DNA of 64,000 nucleotides. Origin: Nocardiopsis ansamitocini. Lineage in GTDB: Bacteria; Actinomycetota; Actinomycetes; Streptosporangiales; Streptosporangiaceae. Location: NCBI RefSeq assembly GCF_030268225.1, contig NZ_BSQG01000004.1, positions 434,001 to 498,000 of the forward strand. The letters are read 5' to 3'. The notes beneath the pieces are model-generated. The model saw only the letters and a list, made by a program, of their open reading frames with translations. It was not told where the DNA came from and searched no databases. Position numbers and translations under genes: made by a program. This document shows positions 1 to 8,709 of the stretch, piece by piece; within the stretch, counting starts at the first letter, position 1, and the number at the start of each line of letters is the position of its first letter.

Positions 1-629
1 CTGGCCAGGACGAGCACGCCGGTCGTGGCGCGCAGGTGGTCCTGCAAAAAGGCCACGGCCGCGTCGTCGAGGTGGTTGGTGGGTTCGTCCAGGACGAGGG
101 CTTTGGGACGGCGGACGAGCAGCGCGGCGAGGGACAGGCGTGCGCGCTCACCGCCCGAGAGCGTGTCCAGGGTGCGCTCGGGGTCGCGGTCGGCGAGCCC
201 CAGACCGGCGAGGACGTGCGCGGCCCGCCGGTCGGCGTCCCAGACCTCACGCGTCTCGGCCTGGTCCAAGGCCGCTCCATAGGCGCTCAGCGCCGCCTCT
301 TCTTCGGGGCGGGCGTCCAGGGCCGCGGAGCGTTCGGCGAGTTCCCGCTCGATCGCGCGGACCTCGGCCAGCGCGTCCTCCACGACCGCGCCCAGCGTGG
401 TGGAACCCGGGTAGGGCGGTTCCTGGTGCAGGAAGGCCGTGTCGGCCGGGCGCACGACGGTACCGGCATCGGCGTCCTCGACGCCGGCGAGCAGGCGCAG
501 CAGGGTGGACTTGCCCACGCCGTTCTCCCCGACGAGGCCCAGACGCTGCCCCGGGGCGACGTCGACACAGAGCCCGTCGAAGACGACGTGCTCGCCGTAG
601 ATCTTGGCGAGGTCGCGGGCGCTGAGCAC
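1..629 (-). CDS. ABC-F family ATP-binding protein, 3' end outside window
   Basis: N-terminal 209 codons of a soluble, ribosome-associated type ABC-F ATPase (translation factor or antibiotic-resistance class; no membrane domain seen). The first ABC domain is complete: Walker A GENGVGKST near residues 30-38, signature LSGGERARL near 155 and Walker B LVLDEPTNHLD near 175. The EPTNHLD form is typical of ABC-F proteins. The start is a GTG at 629 with AGGAG nine bases upstream. The frame stays open to base 1, so the linker and second ABC domain lie outside the window. Substrate-specific role (EttA-like, Uup-like or resistance type) cannot be decided from this half. Confidence 0.85.
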   Translation of the reverse strand, partial: MLSARDLAKIYGEHVVFDGLCVDVAPGQRLGLVGENGVGKSTLLRLLAGVEDADAGTVVRPADTAFLHQEPPYPGSTTLGAVVEDALAEVRAIERELAERSAALDARPEEEAALSAYGAALDQAETREVWDADRRAAHVLAGLGLADRDPERTLDTLSGGERARLSLAALLVRRPKALVLDEPTNHLDDAAVAFLQDHLRATTGVLVLA

Positions 630-1011
630 CGGGGACTGCTCCTGGTACTGCTGGAATCGGGTGGTGGACAAGAGGCGGCCGCCTTCGTGGAATCGGGGCG
701 GTGGGCCATGGGGCTCGCACCTGCGAGCACGGAATCGTCCGATTCGGCACGGCCCGGCCGCACACGCGGACCGTGCCGAGGCATAGAAGGGACGACACCG
801 AGCCCACACCGGACAGGGGTCTCGGTTGTGCCCGCCGGGCCTGCTCGACCGCCACCGGAACGCGGAGCGGGAGCGCCACGGACGCGGGCGGTCTCGATGT
901 CGTCACTTCACGTCTTCAACGGTAACGGGGACGGCATCCGCGGACAAGTGATTTTCTTGTGCCCGGTGCCGCCCGCGGCGCGCAGCGCGACCGCACCGGC
1001 CCTCACCCTGT
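630..1011. other. Intergenic stretch, no gene seen
   Basis: This 382-base gap lies upstream of the ABC-F gene and downstream of the epimerase gene, both on the minus strand. Open frames here do not resemble proteins and look like shadows of high GC. It should carry the ABC-F promoter and the epimerase 3' end, but no convincing promoter or terminator was recognised. Confidence 0.4.
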
Positions 1012-2004
1012 TCAGACCATGGCTGCGCTGTCGATGAGCTCCGCCACCGTTCTCCTCTCCCGCACGACGGACTCGATGATCGCGTCGAGGTCGGTGGTCG
1101 CCCCCCACCCGATGAGTGCGCGGGCCAGGCCGGTGTCGGGGGCCCGGTGCCCGGCCTCGACGTAGCCGGGGCCGCGCGCGATCTCGTGGTCGATGGTGAC
1201 CAGGTCGGAGGTGGAGCCGGTCACCGTGCGGACCCGTTGGGCCAGGTGCAGGATGCTGGTCTGCTCGGTGGCGCCGAGGTTGACCGCGCGTCCGTACGCG
1301 CCGGGTTGCTGGACCAGGCGCACCAAAGCGGGCACGACGTCGTGCACCGAACAGAAACAACGGCGTTGGGAACCGTCGCCGTGCACGGTCAGCGGGCGGC
1401 CCTGGAGGGCCTGCTCGACGAAGGTCGGCAGGACCATTCCGTAGCGGGCGCTCTGTCGCGGTCCGGCCACGTCGAAGAGTCGGACGCTGACCGTGGGCAG
1501 TCCGAACTCGTGGTGGTAGCGGGCGGTCAGGAACTCCGCCAGTCCCTTGGCCACGGCGGTGCACCAACGGCCCGTCCGGTCGGGGCCGAGAATGCGGTCG
1601 TCGCTCTCGCGCAGGGGCTCTCCCTGGCTGCGGCCGTAGACCTCGGCGGTGGAGGCCAGCAGCACGGAACAGTCGTGTTCCAGCGCCGCGGCGAGCACCC
1701 GTTCGGTACCGACCGTGTTGACCCGCAGCACCTGCAAGGGGGCGGGGGCGACCAGCAGCGCGCCCACGGGTGCGGCGAGGTGGTAGACGGTGTCGCAACC
1801 GGCGATCGCGCGGTCGAGCGAGTGCGGATCCAGCACCGAGCCCTGGACGACGTCGAGGCGCGGATCGCGCAGCGCCCGGTCGAGGTTGAGGGGGTTTCCG
1901 GTGGACAGGTCGTCCAGGATCACCACCTCACGGCCCAGATCGAGCAGGTGGTCCACCAGATGGGAACCGATGAAACCCGCTCCACCCGTCACCAGCACCT
2001 TCAT
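1012..2004 (-). CDS. NAD-dependent epimerase/dehydratase family protein with altered YxxxK motif
   Basis: A 330-residue extended short-chain dehydrogenase of the UDP-sugar epimerase/decarboxylase type. The Rossmann motif TGGAGFIGS is at residues 6-14, the acidic cofactor-binding turn ILDDLSTG follows, and STAEVYG (residues 118-124) supplies the usual Ser/Thr. The catalytic YxxxK position reads TAVAK: the Lys is present near residue 153, but the Tyr is a Thr at about 149, checked codon by codon. It may be catalytically changed or act on an unusual substrate. The start is the ATG before KVLVTGG, preceded by GGGAGG; an in-frame ATG at 2049 adds residues unlike the family. It stands alone, so the sugar substrate is unknown. 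Confidence 0.8.
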   Translation of the reverse strand: MKVLVTGGAGFIGSHLVDHLLDLGREVVILDDLSTGNPLNLDRALRDPRLDVVQGSVLDPHSLDRAIAGCDTVYHLAAPVGALLVAPAPLQVLRVNTVGTERVLAAALEHDCSVLLASTAEVYGRSQGEPLRESDDRILGPDRTGRWCTAVAKGLAEFLTARYHHEFGLPTVSVRLFDVAGPRQSARYGMVLPTFVEQALQGRPLTVHGDGSQRRCFCSVHDVVPALVRLVQQPGAYGRAVNLGATEQTSILHLAQRVRTVTGSTSDLVTIDHEIARGPGYVEAGHRAPDTGLARALIGWGATTDLDAIIESVVRERRTVAELIDSAAMV

Positions 2005-2323
2005 GCGCCGACCGCCTCCCACCGCAGAAACACCGCCCCGAAAGGCCATTCAACTACGCAGGGCAACCTCGCTGCGGTAGCCAGCAGGCGTGTCCCGCAA
2101 TCGCCCCCTCCCGCGACCGGGGCAAGAAGTACCTGTTCAGCGATTAACGATTGCCTCACGAGGAGTCCCAAAGCACACCAATTATCGCCAAAACACACAC
2201 ATTCTGATTGCACAGAGTGATGAGAAATCGTACTTTCGGCATGCCTTCTGTTTCCCCGGCCGCTTCCCGTGCCGGGGCCGCACAGGCGGGTTTCTCCGTC
2301 ACCCACCGACAGGTCGATGCGCC
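2005..2323. other. Divergent intergenic region, AT-rich core
   Basis: The region separates the epimerase (minus) from the deacetylase (plus). It holds an AT-rich core around 2165-2240, unusual in this window, and includes the candidate deacetylase promoter annotated separately. No additional gene was seen. Confidence 0.5.
2208..2236 (+). promoter_or_regulatory. Candidate promoter for polysaccharide deacetylase
   Basis: A -35 box TTGCAC (2208-2213), a 17-base spacer and a -10 box TACTTT (2231-2236) fit the housekeeping sigma consensus. Transcription would start near 2243 and leave an 80-base leader before the GTG at 2324. Confidence 0.5.
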
Positions 2324-3820
2324 GTGCTCTCACACTCCACTTCCCGCAGTCACCGTCCGGCCGCCGCAGTAGCGGTCGCGACGCTGTGCGTCCTGGCCGC
2401 CTGCTCCACTCCGGCCCCGGAGGAGGCACTGCCACCGGGCCTGCGACTGGTGAGCACCAGCGCACTCACCGACCTCGACCAGCGGGAGGAGGTCGTCACC
2501 GCCGACGGAATCGCGACGACCGCCCGCTACCCCTTCCTGCCCGGCGCCCACCCGCTGACCCTGGAGATCCGCACGACGATGGCCGAACTGGAGACGGCGT
2601 TCCTCTCCAACGGGTCCAAGGACGCCACCCTGGTCCAGGAGACCCACCTGCTCGCGGCCTCCGCCGACGTCATGGGGGCGCGGTTGGTCGCCCAGGAGAA
2701 GAACGGGGACTCCGGCCGCAGCAACGCCACGACACGCTGGTACGACGGCCGCACGAAGCTCGCGCTGCCCTGGACGGCGCTACTCGACGGCGAACCGGCG
2801 ATCAGCGAACTCGGCGACCGGGTCGCGCGTCTTCTGATCAGTGAGCACGACGTCGCCTCCGATGCCCTTCCCGCGGGTCTGTCCGCGCCCTCCTCCCCGG
2901 CCTCTGCGACACCGAGCAGGGCGGCTTCGCCGTCGCCCTCTCCGGTGGACGCCACGGTCGCGTGGGCCGACGCCGACAAGCACAAGGGTTCCCCGTTGGA
3001 GGATCTCGGCTTCACCGCGGCCGGCGACCTCGTGGTCAGCCTCAGCCCAGGCGAGGTCGCCGGCTCCGACGACGTCCAGATCACCGTGCCCCAAAGCGCC
3101 GGACTGCTCTCGGAGTTCGGGCTGCGGGCCCAGAAGTCGGCCACCGGAAAAGCCGTGCTTCCCGTTCCGGGGAAGGAGAAGGCCCCCACCCACACCATGG
3201 ACTGCTCCCGCGTCGCGTGCGTGGCGCTGACCTTCGACGACGGCCCCGGTCCCGACACAGCACTGCTGTTGGACCACCTCGCCGCGTACTCCGCGCCCGC
3301 GACGTTCTACGTTCTGGGCGAACTCGTGGCCGACAACAAGGACGTGCTCCGACGCGCGACCAGGGAAGGCCACGAGCTGGGCAACCACACCTGGAAGCAC
3401 GACGACCTCACCCGTCTTTCCGGGAAGGCCGTCGCGGCCGACATCGCCCGCACGAGCAAAGCGGTGCGGGAGGCGACCGGGGCGGACACACCCACCCTGC
3501 GACCGCCCTACGGGGCCCACGACGCCAACGCCCAGAAGCACGTGGGCCTGCCGATGATCATGTGGGACGTGGACACCCTGGACTGGCAGCACCGCGACTC
3601 CGCCAAGACCGTCAAGAGCGCGATCGCCGACACGACCCCCGGCAGCGTGGTGCTGTTCCACGACATCCACCGCCCCACCGTGGACGCGATCCCCCAGGTG
3701 TTGCGAGGATTGCGCGCCAAGGGCTACCACTTCGTGACGGTCTCCCATCTCTTCGGCGGTCAGGACCTCGCCCCGGGCACCGCCTACAACCGGCTCGACC
3801 GGCCGACGCCCGAGGGGTGA
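2324..3820 (+). CDS. Polysaccharide deacetylase lipoprotein (NodB homology domain)
   Basis: A secreted 498-residue enzyme predicted to de-N-acetylate or deacetylate peptidoglycan, chitin or xylan. With the GTG at 2324 as start, the N-terminus is a lipoprotein signal ending in the lipobox VLAAC; an earlier in-frame ATG at 2090 would bury this signal. A middle region of about 270 residues resembles the accessory domain of actinobacterial deacetylases and has a Ser/Pro-rich linker. The C-terminal NodB domain (about 300-480) keeps all catalytic motifs: TFDDGP near 303, HTWKH near 355, RPPYG, DTLDW and LFHDIH. It is monocistronic. Physiological substrate is unknown; cell-wall modification or xylan acetyl removal both fit this saprophyte. 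Confidence 0.85.
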   Translation: MLSHSTSRSHRPAAAVAVATLCVLAACSTPAPEEALPPGLRLVSTSALTDLDQREEVVTADGIATTARYPFLPGAHPLTLEIRTTMAELETAFLSNGSKDATLVQETHLLAASADVMGARLVAQEKNGDSGRSNATTRWYDGRTKLALPWTALLDGEPAISELGDRVARLLISEHDVASDALPAGLSAPSSPASATPSRAASPSPSPVDATVAWADADKHKGSPLEDLGFTAAGDLVVSLSPGEVAGSDDVQITVPQSAGLLSEFGLRAQKSATGKAVLPVPGKEKAPTHTMDCSRVACVALTFDDGPGPDTALLLDHLAAYSAPATFYVLGELVADNKDVLRRATREGHELGNHTWKHDDLTRLSGKAVAADIARTSKAVREATGADTPTLRPPYGAHDANAQKHVGLPMIMWDVDTLDWQHRDSAKTVKSAIADTTPGSVVLFHDIHRPTVDAIPQVLRGLRAKGYHFVTVSHLFGGQDLAPGTAYNRLDRPTPEG

Positions 3821-3840
3821 CCGCTCGTCGTGAGGAGCGG
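3821..3840 (+). terminator. Short hairpin after deacetylase stop
   Basis: CCGCTC (3821-3826) pairs with GAGCGG (3835-3840) directly after the TGA. The stem is only six base pairs and has no T tract, so termination here is tentative. Confidence 0.3.
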
Positions 3841-4156
3841 ATCAGCTGCGCATCGGTCGGGTGAGCACGGGCGTTTCGCCGGGGAAGAGCGTGCCCGGCA
3901 AAATCGGGGGCCCGCGCCCCGGCCGCCCGTTCCCGGACCCGGCTGTATGCGTTCCACTGGTCCACAGCCGTTCGCCTCTGTCCCGCGTCGCCGATGCCGT
4001 CCTTGGACCGGCTTCCCCCGCAACCGCGCCATCGGTCGCCCGTGACCGTCTCCGATCGGGCCACTGTGGGGACCGTCGCGACCTGGCGGTTCGGTCAGAC
4101 ACGATCGGCCTGCATGATGGGAGGGCAAGCAACGATGCGGGAGGGCGGCGAGACTA
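3841..4156. other. Intergenic region upstream of fdhD
   Basis: About 316 bases with no credible gene. It must contain the fdhD promoter, but no -35/-10 pair stood out. Confidence 0.35.
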
Positions 4157-4984
4157 ATGGGTCGAGTCACGGTCCGGGACAAGGTGTGGCGGATCAAGGG
4201 GGCGGAGTCGGGCGAACGGCTGGACTCCCTCGTCGTGGAGGAGCCGCTAGAGGTCCGCCTGGGCGGTCGGGCACTCGCGGTCACCATGCGCACACCGGGG
4301 CACGACTTCGAACTGGCCACCGGGTTCCTGGTGAGCGAGGGCGTGGTCACCGAAGCCGAGCAGGTCCACTCGATCCGCTACTGCGCGGGGGCGACGGACG
4401 ACGGGTCCAACACCTACAACGTGCTGGACGTGGTGCTGGCCCCCGGGGTGACGGTGCCGGAGCTGTCGTTGGAGCGCAACTTCTACACGACGTCCTCGTG
4501 CGGGGTGTGTGGGAAGGCGAGTCTGGAGGCGGTGCGCACCATCGCCCGGTTCCCGGTGGACGGCGACCCGGTGCGCTTCTCCACCTCGGTCCTGGCCGCC
4601 CTGCCGGACCGGTTGCGCGAAGCGCAGCGCGTGTTCGAGCGCACCGGCGGCCTGCACGCGGCGGCGCTGGTGACCCCCGAGGGCGAACTGCTGGCCGTGC
4701 GCGAGGACGTGGGCCGCCACAACGCCGTGGACAAGCTGGTCGGGTGGGCGACGCGCGAGCGCGGGCTGCCGCTGTCGGGCACCGGGTTGCTGGTGTCGGG
4801 GCGGGCCTCGTTCGAGCTGGCGCAGAAGGCCCTGATGGCGGGCATCCCCCTGCTGGCAGCGGTCTCGGCGCCGAGTTCGCTGGCGGTGGAGCTGGCAGCG
4901 GATTCCGGGCTGAGCCTGGTGGGCTTTTTGAGGGGCGAGTCGATGAACGTCTACGCGGGGCGCGAGCGCGTGTTCGTCGGCTGA
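4157..4984 (+). CDS. fdhD: Formate dehydrogenase accessory sulfurtransferase FdhD
   Basis: A 275-residue FdhD protein. In the known family it moves sulfur from the cysteine desulfurase to the bis-MGD molybdenum cofactor, which makes formate dehydrogenase active; it is cytoplasmic. The redox/sulfur-carrying CGVC motif lies near residues 115-118 within SSCGVCGKAS. Other family blocks are VEEPLEVRLGG, TPGHDFELATGFL, EDVGRHNAVDKLVG and SGRASFEL. The ATG at 4157 has GGGAGG about 12 bases upstream. No formate dehydrogenase subunit is in the window, so its client is elsewhere; the xanthine dehydrogenase at 44-49 kb uses a different sulfuration route. Confidence 0.93.
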   Translation: MGRVTVRDKVWRIKGAESGERLDSLVVEEPLEVRLGGRALAVTMRTPGHDFELATGFLVSEGVVTEAEQVHSIRYCAGATDDGSNTYNVLDVVLAPGVTVPELSLERNFYTTSSCGVCGKASLEAVRTIARFPVDGDPVRFSTSVLAALPDRLREAQRVFERTGGLHAAALVTPEGELLAVREDVGRHNAVDKLVGWATRERGLPLSGTGLLVSGRASFELAQKALMAGIPLLAAVSAPSSLAVELAADSGLSLVGFLRGESMNVYAGRERVFVG

Positions 4985-5453
4985 GCGCTGTCGGAACAGG
5001 AATGCGGCAAGAGGCCGGGGCACGGTGCCCGATGAAAAGCGCACATCTGCGCGCTCGCTCCCGTTTCGGAGTGGGCGGTTGCGGAGCTGCCCGACTGTCC
5101 GGCGCGCATGGCCGCCGCGCGTTCTCGGCTGCTCCGCAAAGGCGCAGGACCGGACGCGGGCACGACGATGACGAGCTCCGCGCATGGCCGCTCGCGATTT
5201 CAGGACGTGGCCACGCGGAACCGCTCCAGGACGCCCGCCCCGGCAAGGCCGCCCACGAGGACCCGGCGCAGCTGCCGCTGTGGCGTGCTCTCCCGGCCGT
5301 GCGGTCGGACCGGGTCGGCGCATGGGCCTGGAGCCCCTGACAGGTGCTCCGGGTAGGCCCCGGTCCGCGCACCGGCCGAAGCCATCGACGCGGCCGGGCC
5401 CCTGGAGCACTGACCGGGGGCGTCCTTGCCGATACAGGCGGTGCCGTCGACGG
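4985..5453. other. Convergent intergenic region, no gene seen
   Basis: The 469 bases between fdhD (plus) and the GT2 gene (minus) hold no protein-like frame. Both transcripts should end here, but no long perfect hairpin was found. Confidence 0.4.
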
Positions 5454-6152
5454 CTATCCGATCCCCGCCGCGATGTCGGTGAGCCGGTCACCGAATCCCC
5501 CGGGCGCTCGGGGGGCGGATCGGGCCGAGGTGCGGACGGGGAGATCGACGGGGCGCCGGATGCGATGACCGCGGGCACCGAGTCCGGCCACCAGTGCGTG
5601 GTCCTCGGCACGGGCCAGCGGGGCGAACCCGCCGACGTCGAGGTAGGCGGATGCCCGCACCCCGAGGTTGGCCCCGTGCACGTGCGGATGCTCCTCCCGG
5701 TGCGCGTCGTACTGGCGCGCGAACGCCTCGGCCAGTCCCGGGGGGCGCCGCGACCAGTCGGCCACGGCCACTGTGCCCACCACCGCGTCCCAGCCGGCCG
5801 CGGCGTACCCCAGTTGCGCGGTCAGCCAGCGACGGGGCACGACACTGTCGGCGTCGGTGGTGGCCAGCCAGATCTCATGCGCGGGGTGGGCGCCGGAACG
5901 GCCCAGCGCGTAGCGCATCCCCGTGGCCCGCGCGGCCCCGACGCTGCGGTGTGCGACCTCGAGTACGTGGGCGCCGCGGGCCCGGGCGAGGGCCGCCGTG
6001 GCGTCGCGACAGTCGTCGGCGACCACGACCAGGTGACAACGGTCGGGCGCGAGGGGGCTCGCGGCCAGCGCGTCGGCAATCGCGCGGAGGCACCGCTCGA
6101 TGCGCGGGGCCTCGTCGTTGGCCGGGACCACCACGGCGACCGTCTGGATCAC
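5454..6152 (-). CDS. Family 2 glycosyltransferase, last gene of a four-gene operon
   Basis: A 232-residue single-domain GT-A glycosyltransferase. The nucleotide-sugar binding start VAVVVPANDEAPRIERCL and the metal-binding TTDADSVVPRRWL are clear; an acceptor region around GANLGVRASAYLDVGGF is typical of GT2. No membrane segment is seen. The start is a GTG at 6152, four bases inside the methyltransferase gene, with AGGGG upstream, so it is translationally coupled. Together with the deacetylase, methyltransferase and acyl-CoA dehydrogenase-like genes ahead of it, it probably builds or decorates a small amino-sugar glycoconjugate or glycolipid. That product is inferred from context; the sugar donor cannot be told. 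Confidence 0.85.
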   Translation of the reverse strand: MIQTVAVVVPANDEAPRIERCLRAIADALAASPLAPDRCHLVVVADDCRDATAALARARGAHVLEVAHRSVGAARATGMRYALGRSGAHPAHEIWLATTDADSVVPRRWLTAQLGYAAAGWDAVVGTVAVADWSRRPPGLAEAFARQYDAHREEHPHVHGANLGVRASAYLDVGGFAPLARAEDHALVAGLGARGHRIRRPVDLPVRTSARSAPRAPGGFGDRLTDIAAGIG

Positions 6153-6760
6153 GCCAGCCCCTCGCGTTGGGCGACCGAACGTGCGCCGCCCGGGCCAGGG
6201 GCCTCGAAGACGTCGAGCACGAAGTCGGTTTCGACGTGGCCGACGACGCGGACCAGGCCCGGAAGGGAACCGAGCGCGGCGTGGACGTCGTCGCCGGTGC
6301 GAACATGTTCGACGACCTCGTGGCGCCAGTGCACCGCCAGGAGGGTCGCTCCGGGCCGCAGTGCGGAAACGGTCCGGGACAGCACCGCGTCCAGATCGGT
6401 GCCGTCGAAGTAGTAGAGCAGTTCCGAGAGCACCACCAGATCGAAGTCGCCGCTCGGCCAGTCCTGGGGGATCCGCCCTTGGGCGAGGTGCACGTGCTCC
6501 GCACCCCGTAGGTGCTCCTGGGCTCGGACGACCGCCGTTTCTGCGCCCTCCCAGGCCACGAGGGAATCGCAGCGCGCGGCGAGCATCCGGGTCAGTGCGC
6601 CGATGGAGCAGCCCGGTTCGAACCCCCGCCGGTAGCGTTCGCGCGGCAGCGACGCCAGGGTGAGCGCTCGTTTGCGGCGCTCGTACCAGCGGGTGCGAAA
6701 CCCCCATGGGTCGCCGGAGCGGGCGTAGGCGTCGTCGAAGTAGGTGGCACCGAGTGTCAT
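6149..6760 (-). CDS. SAM-dependent methyltransferase, NodS-like, third gene of operon
   Basis: A 203-residue class I methyltransferase. The opening YFDDAYARSGDPWGFRTRWYE is the form seen in NodS and related small-molecule methyltransferases. The SAM site is FEPGCSIGALTRMLAARC (around residue 50) and the later strands are FDLVVLSELLYYF and LRPGATLLAVHWRHE. The ATG at 6760 overlaps the stop of the PIG-L gene as ATGA, and the 3' end overlaps the GT2 start. NodS N-methylates deacetylated chitooligosaccharide, so the order deacetylase, methyltransferase, glycosyltransferase suggests N-methylation of a freed amine. Substrate is an inference. Confidence 0.83.
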   Translation of the reverse strand: MTLGATYFDDAYARSGDPWGFRTRWYERRKRALTLASLPRERYRRGFEPGCSIGALTRMLAARCDSLVAWEGAETAVVRAQEHLRGAEHVHLAQGRIPQDWPSGDFDLVVLSELLYYFDGTDLDAVLSRTVSALRPGATLLAVHWRHEVVEHVRTGDDVHAALGSLPGLVRVVGHVETDFVLDVFEAPGPGGARSVAQREGLA

Positions 6761-7524
6761 CGGAACACGATTTCTGTGGGGCGGTCGAAGTGGGCGAGCA
6801 TCTGTTCGGACAGGATCGCGGCGTCGTCGGGGTGTTCGCTCAACGGTGCGATCTGGGTGGTGAAGCAGTTGACCGCCTCGGCCTTGCGGCGCTGGATGTT
6901 CGCGGGGAGGTCGATGCGCCTCCCGTCGTGCCAGGGGACCTCGCCCTGCCCGGGGACGGCCCAGTGCCACATCCACACCGGGTAGTGGGCGAGGGGGGTA
7001 CCCGCCGCAACGGCCGCCGCCTCCGCGGCGCGCCCGGTGGCGTCGTGGTCGGGGTGCAGGTCGCCCGGCCACGGGGCCAGGCACAGGTCGAAGCCGGAGC
7101 ACAGGGCGTTGAGCCGGGTCGCGACTTCGGCCTGGGCCGCTCCCACCGATCCGTCGGGGATGGACAGTTTGACCACCTCGGCGGACTCCGCTCCCAGACA
7201 GCGCAGCGCCTCGGCGCGCTCGGCGGAGCGGCGGGCGACGAGTTCGCCCGGGGCGAGGGTCGGGCTGTTCGGGTGCGACGCCTCGCCGTCGGTGACGGCC
7301 ACGATGCGCAACCGGGCTCCCGCCTCGGCCAGCAGGGCGAGGCTCCCGCCGAAGCCGAGCACCTCGTCGTCGGGGTGCGGGGCGACCACGACCACACTGC
7401 GTACGCCGTCGAGGTCGAGAAGGGGGAACTGTGCGAGGTCGGGCCAGGCGCGCCAGTCTTCCTCAGCGGTTCCGCGAGCATCGATGGGGTGCGCGGGATC
7501 GCGGTCACCCATTCCCGTGGCCAT
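6757..7524 (-). CDS. PIG-L family N-deacetylase, second gene of operon
   Basis: A 255-residue zinc-dependent deacetylase of the LmbE/PIG-L/MshB family, which removes N-acetyl groups from GlcNAc-containing lipids, thiols or antibiotics. The signature APHPDDE (residues 48-54) supplies the zinc His and Asp and the catalytic Asp; the distal zinc motif DLHPDHDATG is near residue 160. The start overlaps the last 20 bases of the upstream gene and the stop overlaps the methyltransferase start. Its length is close to mycothiol enzymes MshB/Mca, but the flanking genes differ from mycothiol loci, so I assign only the family. Confidence 0.88.
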   Translation of the reverse strand: MATGMGDRDPAHPIDARGTAEEDWRAWPDLAQFPLLDLDGVRSVVVVAPHPDDEVLGFGGSLALLAEAGARLRIVAVTDGEASHPNSPTLAPGELVARRSAERAEALRCLGAESAEVVKLSIPDGSVGAAQAEVATRLNALCSGFDLCLAPWPGDLHPDHDATGRAAEAAAVAAGTPLAHYPVWMWHWAVPGQGEVPWHDGRRIDLPANIQRRKAEAVNCFTTQIAPLSEHPDDAAILSEQMLAHFDRPTEIVFR

Positions 7525-8542
7525 TGGCCGTCTCCTTTTCCCGGTTGGTGGCGAGCGAGCCGAGCGTCTCCAGCGCGCGGTCGTTCTGGTGTTGGCTCAG
7601 GTAGGCGGGGAGGTCCGCGCAGGCGCGGGCGTATTCGGGGTCCGCGGCCAAGGGGCCGGCGCCCAGCGCGCTGCCGGCGTCGGCGAGGACGGAGGCGCAC
7701 GTCGCGGCGACCACTGCCCGGGCGCGCAGCGTTCGGCGGGCGGCGCCGCCCGCCAGGTCATGGGGGTCCGCGTCGATCTCGTGGGCGGCAAGGCGCAGGA
7801 CCGCCTCCGCTGCGTGCAGGTCGCGGTCGACGGCCCCCATGCGCGCCAGTGCGTGGGCATCGGCCCGGCCGGCCGCCGCGCGCTCGACGAGCGGGCGGGC
7901 CAGGGCCAGTGCGCCGCCGTACCAGCACGCGGCCACTCCGATTCCGCCGTGGTGGAAGCCCGGGCGCCCGATGTAGTCGCCCGGGGCGCCGACCGGCTCG
8001 GCCGGGACAGCGTCGAACACGAGCGTCAGGGTGTCGCTGGCGGTCATCCCGCAGGCCGCCCAGGTTCGGGGGTCGGCGACGACGGTGTCGGTAAGGACCG
8101 CGAACAGTCGGCGGCCCTCCCCCTCGACCAACGCGCTGACCAGGCCGTGGGTGCATATCCGCGCGCCGGAGCAGAAGCGTTTGACCCCGTCCACCCGCCA
8201 TTTCCCGCCGTCACGACGGGCGTGCAGGTCGGGCCCCGGCGGATGGGCGGCCCAGACCCCCCACAGCGTGCCCGGTCCGGGATCGGGACCGTGGAGTTCG
8301 TCGAGGATGGCCACCGCGTCGGTATGCCCCTCGGCCAGGCGGGCCAAGGACAGGTCGCGGCGACCGAGATCGCGCAGCCGTTCCCAACGCTGCCAGGTTC
8401 GGCCCTTGCCGGGGAGCGGGAGGTCCAGTCCGCCCCTGCGGATCTCCTCGGCCAACGCTGCGGCGACGGTTCGAGCGTGGTCGGGCAGCGCGGTGTGACC
8501 GGCACCGGCCGCGATTTGGTGGCTGTTGGCCGATTCGGTCAC
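7505..8542 (-). CDS. Acyl-CoA dehydrogenase-like protein, first gene of operon
   Basis: A 345-residue protein with acyl-CoA dehydrogenase fold features: a helical N-terminal half, the beta-domain motif VDGVKRFCSGARICTHGLVS, and a helical C-terminal half. It is shorter and more diverged than fatty-acid oxidation enzymes, and I could not place the catalytic Glu with confidence. The GTG at 8542 follows GGGGAGGG at good spacing; upstream in-frame starts reach into the divergent promoter. It heads the four-gene minus-strand operon, where it could desaturate or oxidise an acyl or amine intermediate. The role is inferred; substrate unknown. Confidence 0.75.
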   Translation of the reverse strand: MTESANSHQIAAGAGHTALPDHARTVAAALAEEIRRGGLDLPLPGKGRTWQRWERLRDLGRRDLSLARLAEGHTDAVAILDELHGPDPGPGTLWGVWAAHPPGPDLHARRDGGKWRVDGVKRFCSGARICTHGLVSALVEGEGRRLFAVLTDTVVADPRTWAACGMTASDTLTLVFDAVPAEPVGAPGDYIGRPGFHHGGIGVAACWYGGALALARPLVERAAAGRADAHALARMGAVDRDLHAAEAVLRLAAHEIDADPHDLAGGAARRTLRARAVVAATCASVLADAGSALGAGPLAADPEYARACADLPAYLSQHQNDRALETLGSLATNREKETANGHGNG

Positions 8543-8709
8543 GGCTGCGCCCTCCCCTGTGTCGGCGGTGCCCCACTGCCCCTGAGCCTGTGGGGCAAAC
8601 GGTTCGGGGCACGGACATGCGGCGTCGAGTGGACCGATCATGGGAGGACCGCGTCGATCGGGGTAGCGCGGCAGGAACGGATGTTCGATCGGGGAAGAAG
8701 GAGCGAGCG

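Noticed and set aside
2005-2049. Upstream in-frame ATG for the epimerase
   Set aside because: The extra 15 residues precede a normal family start with a good GGGAGG site, and they are Gly/Arg-rich without homology.
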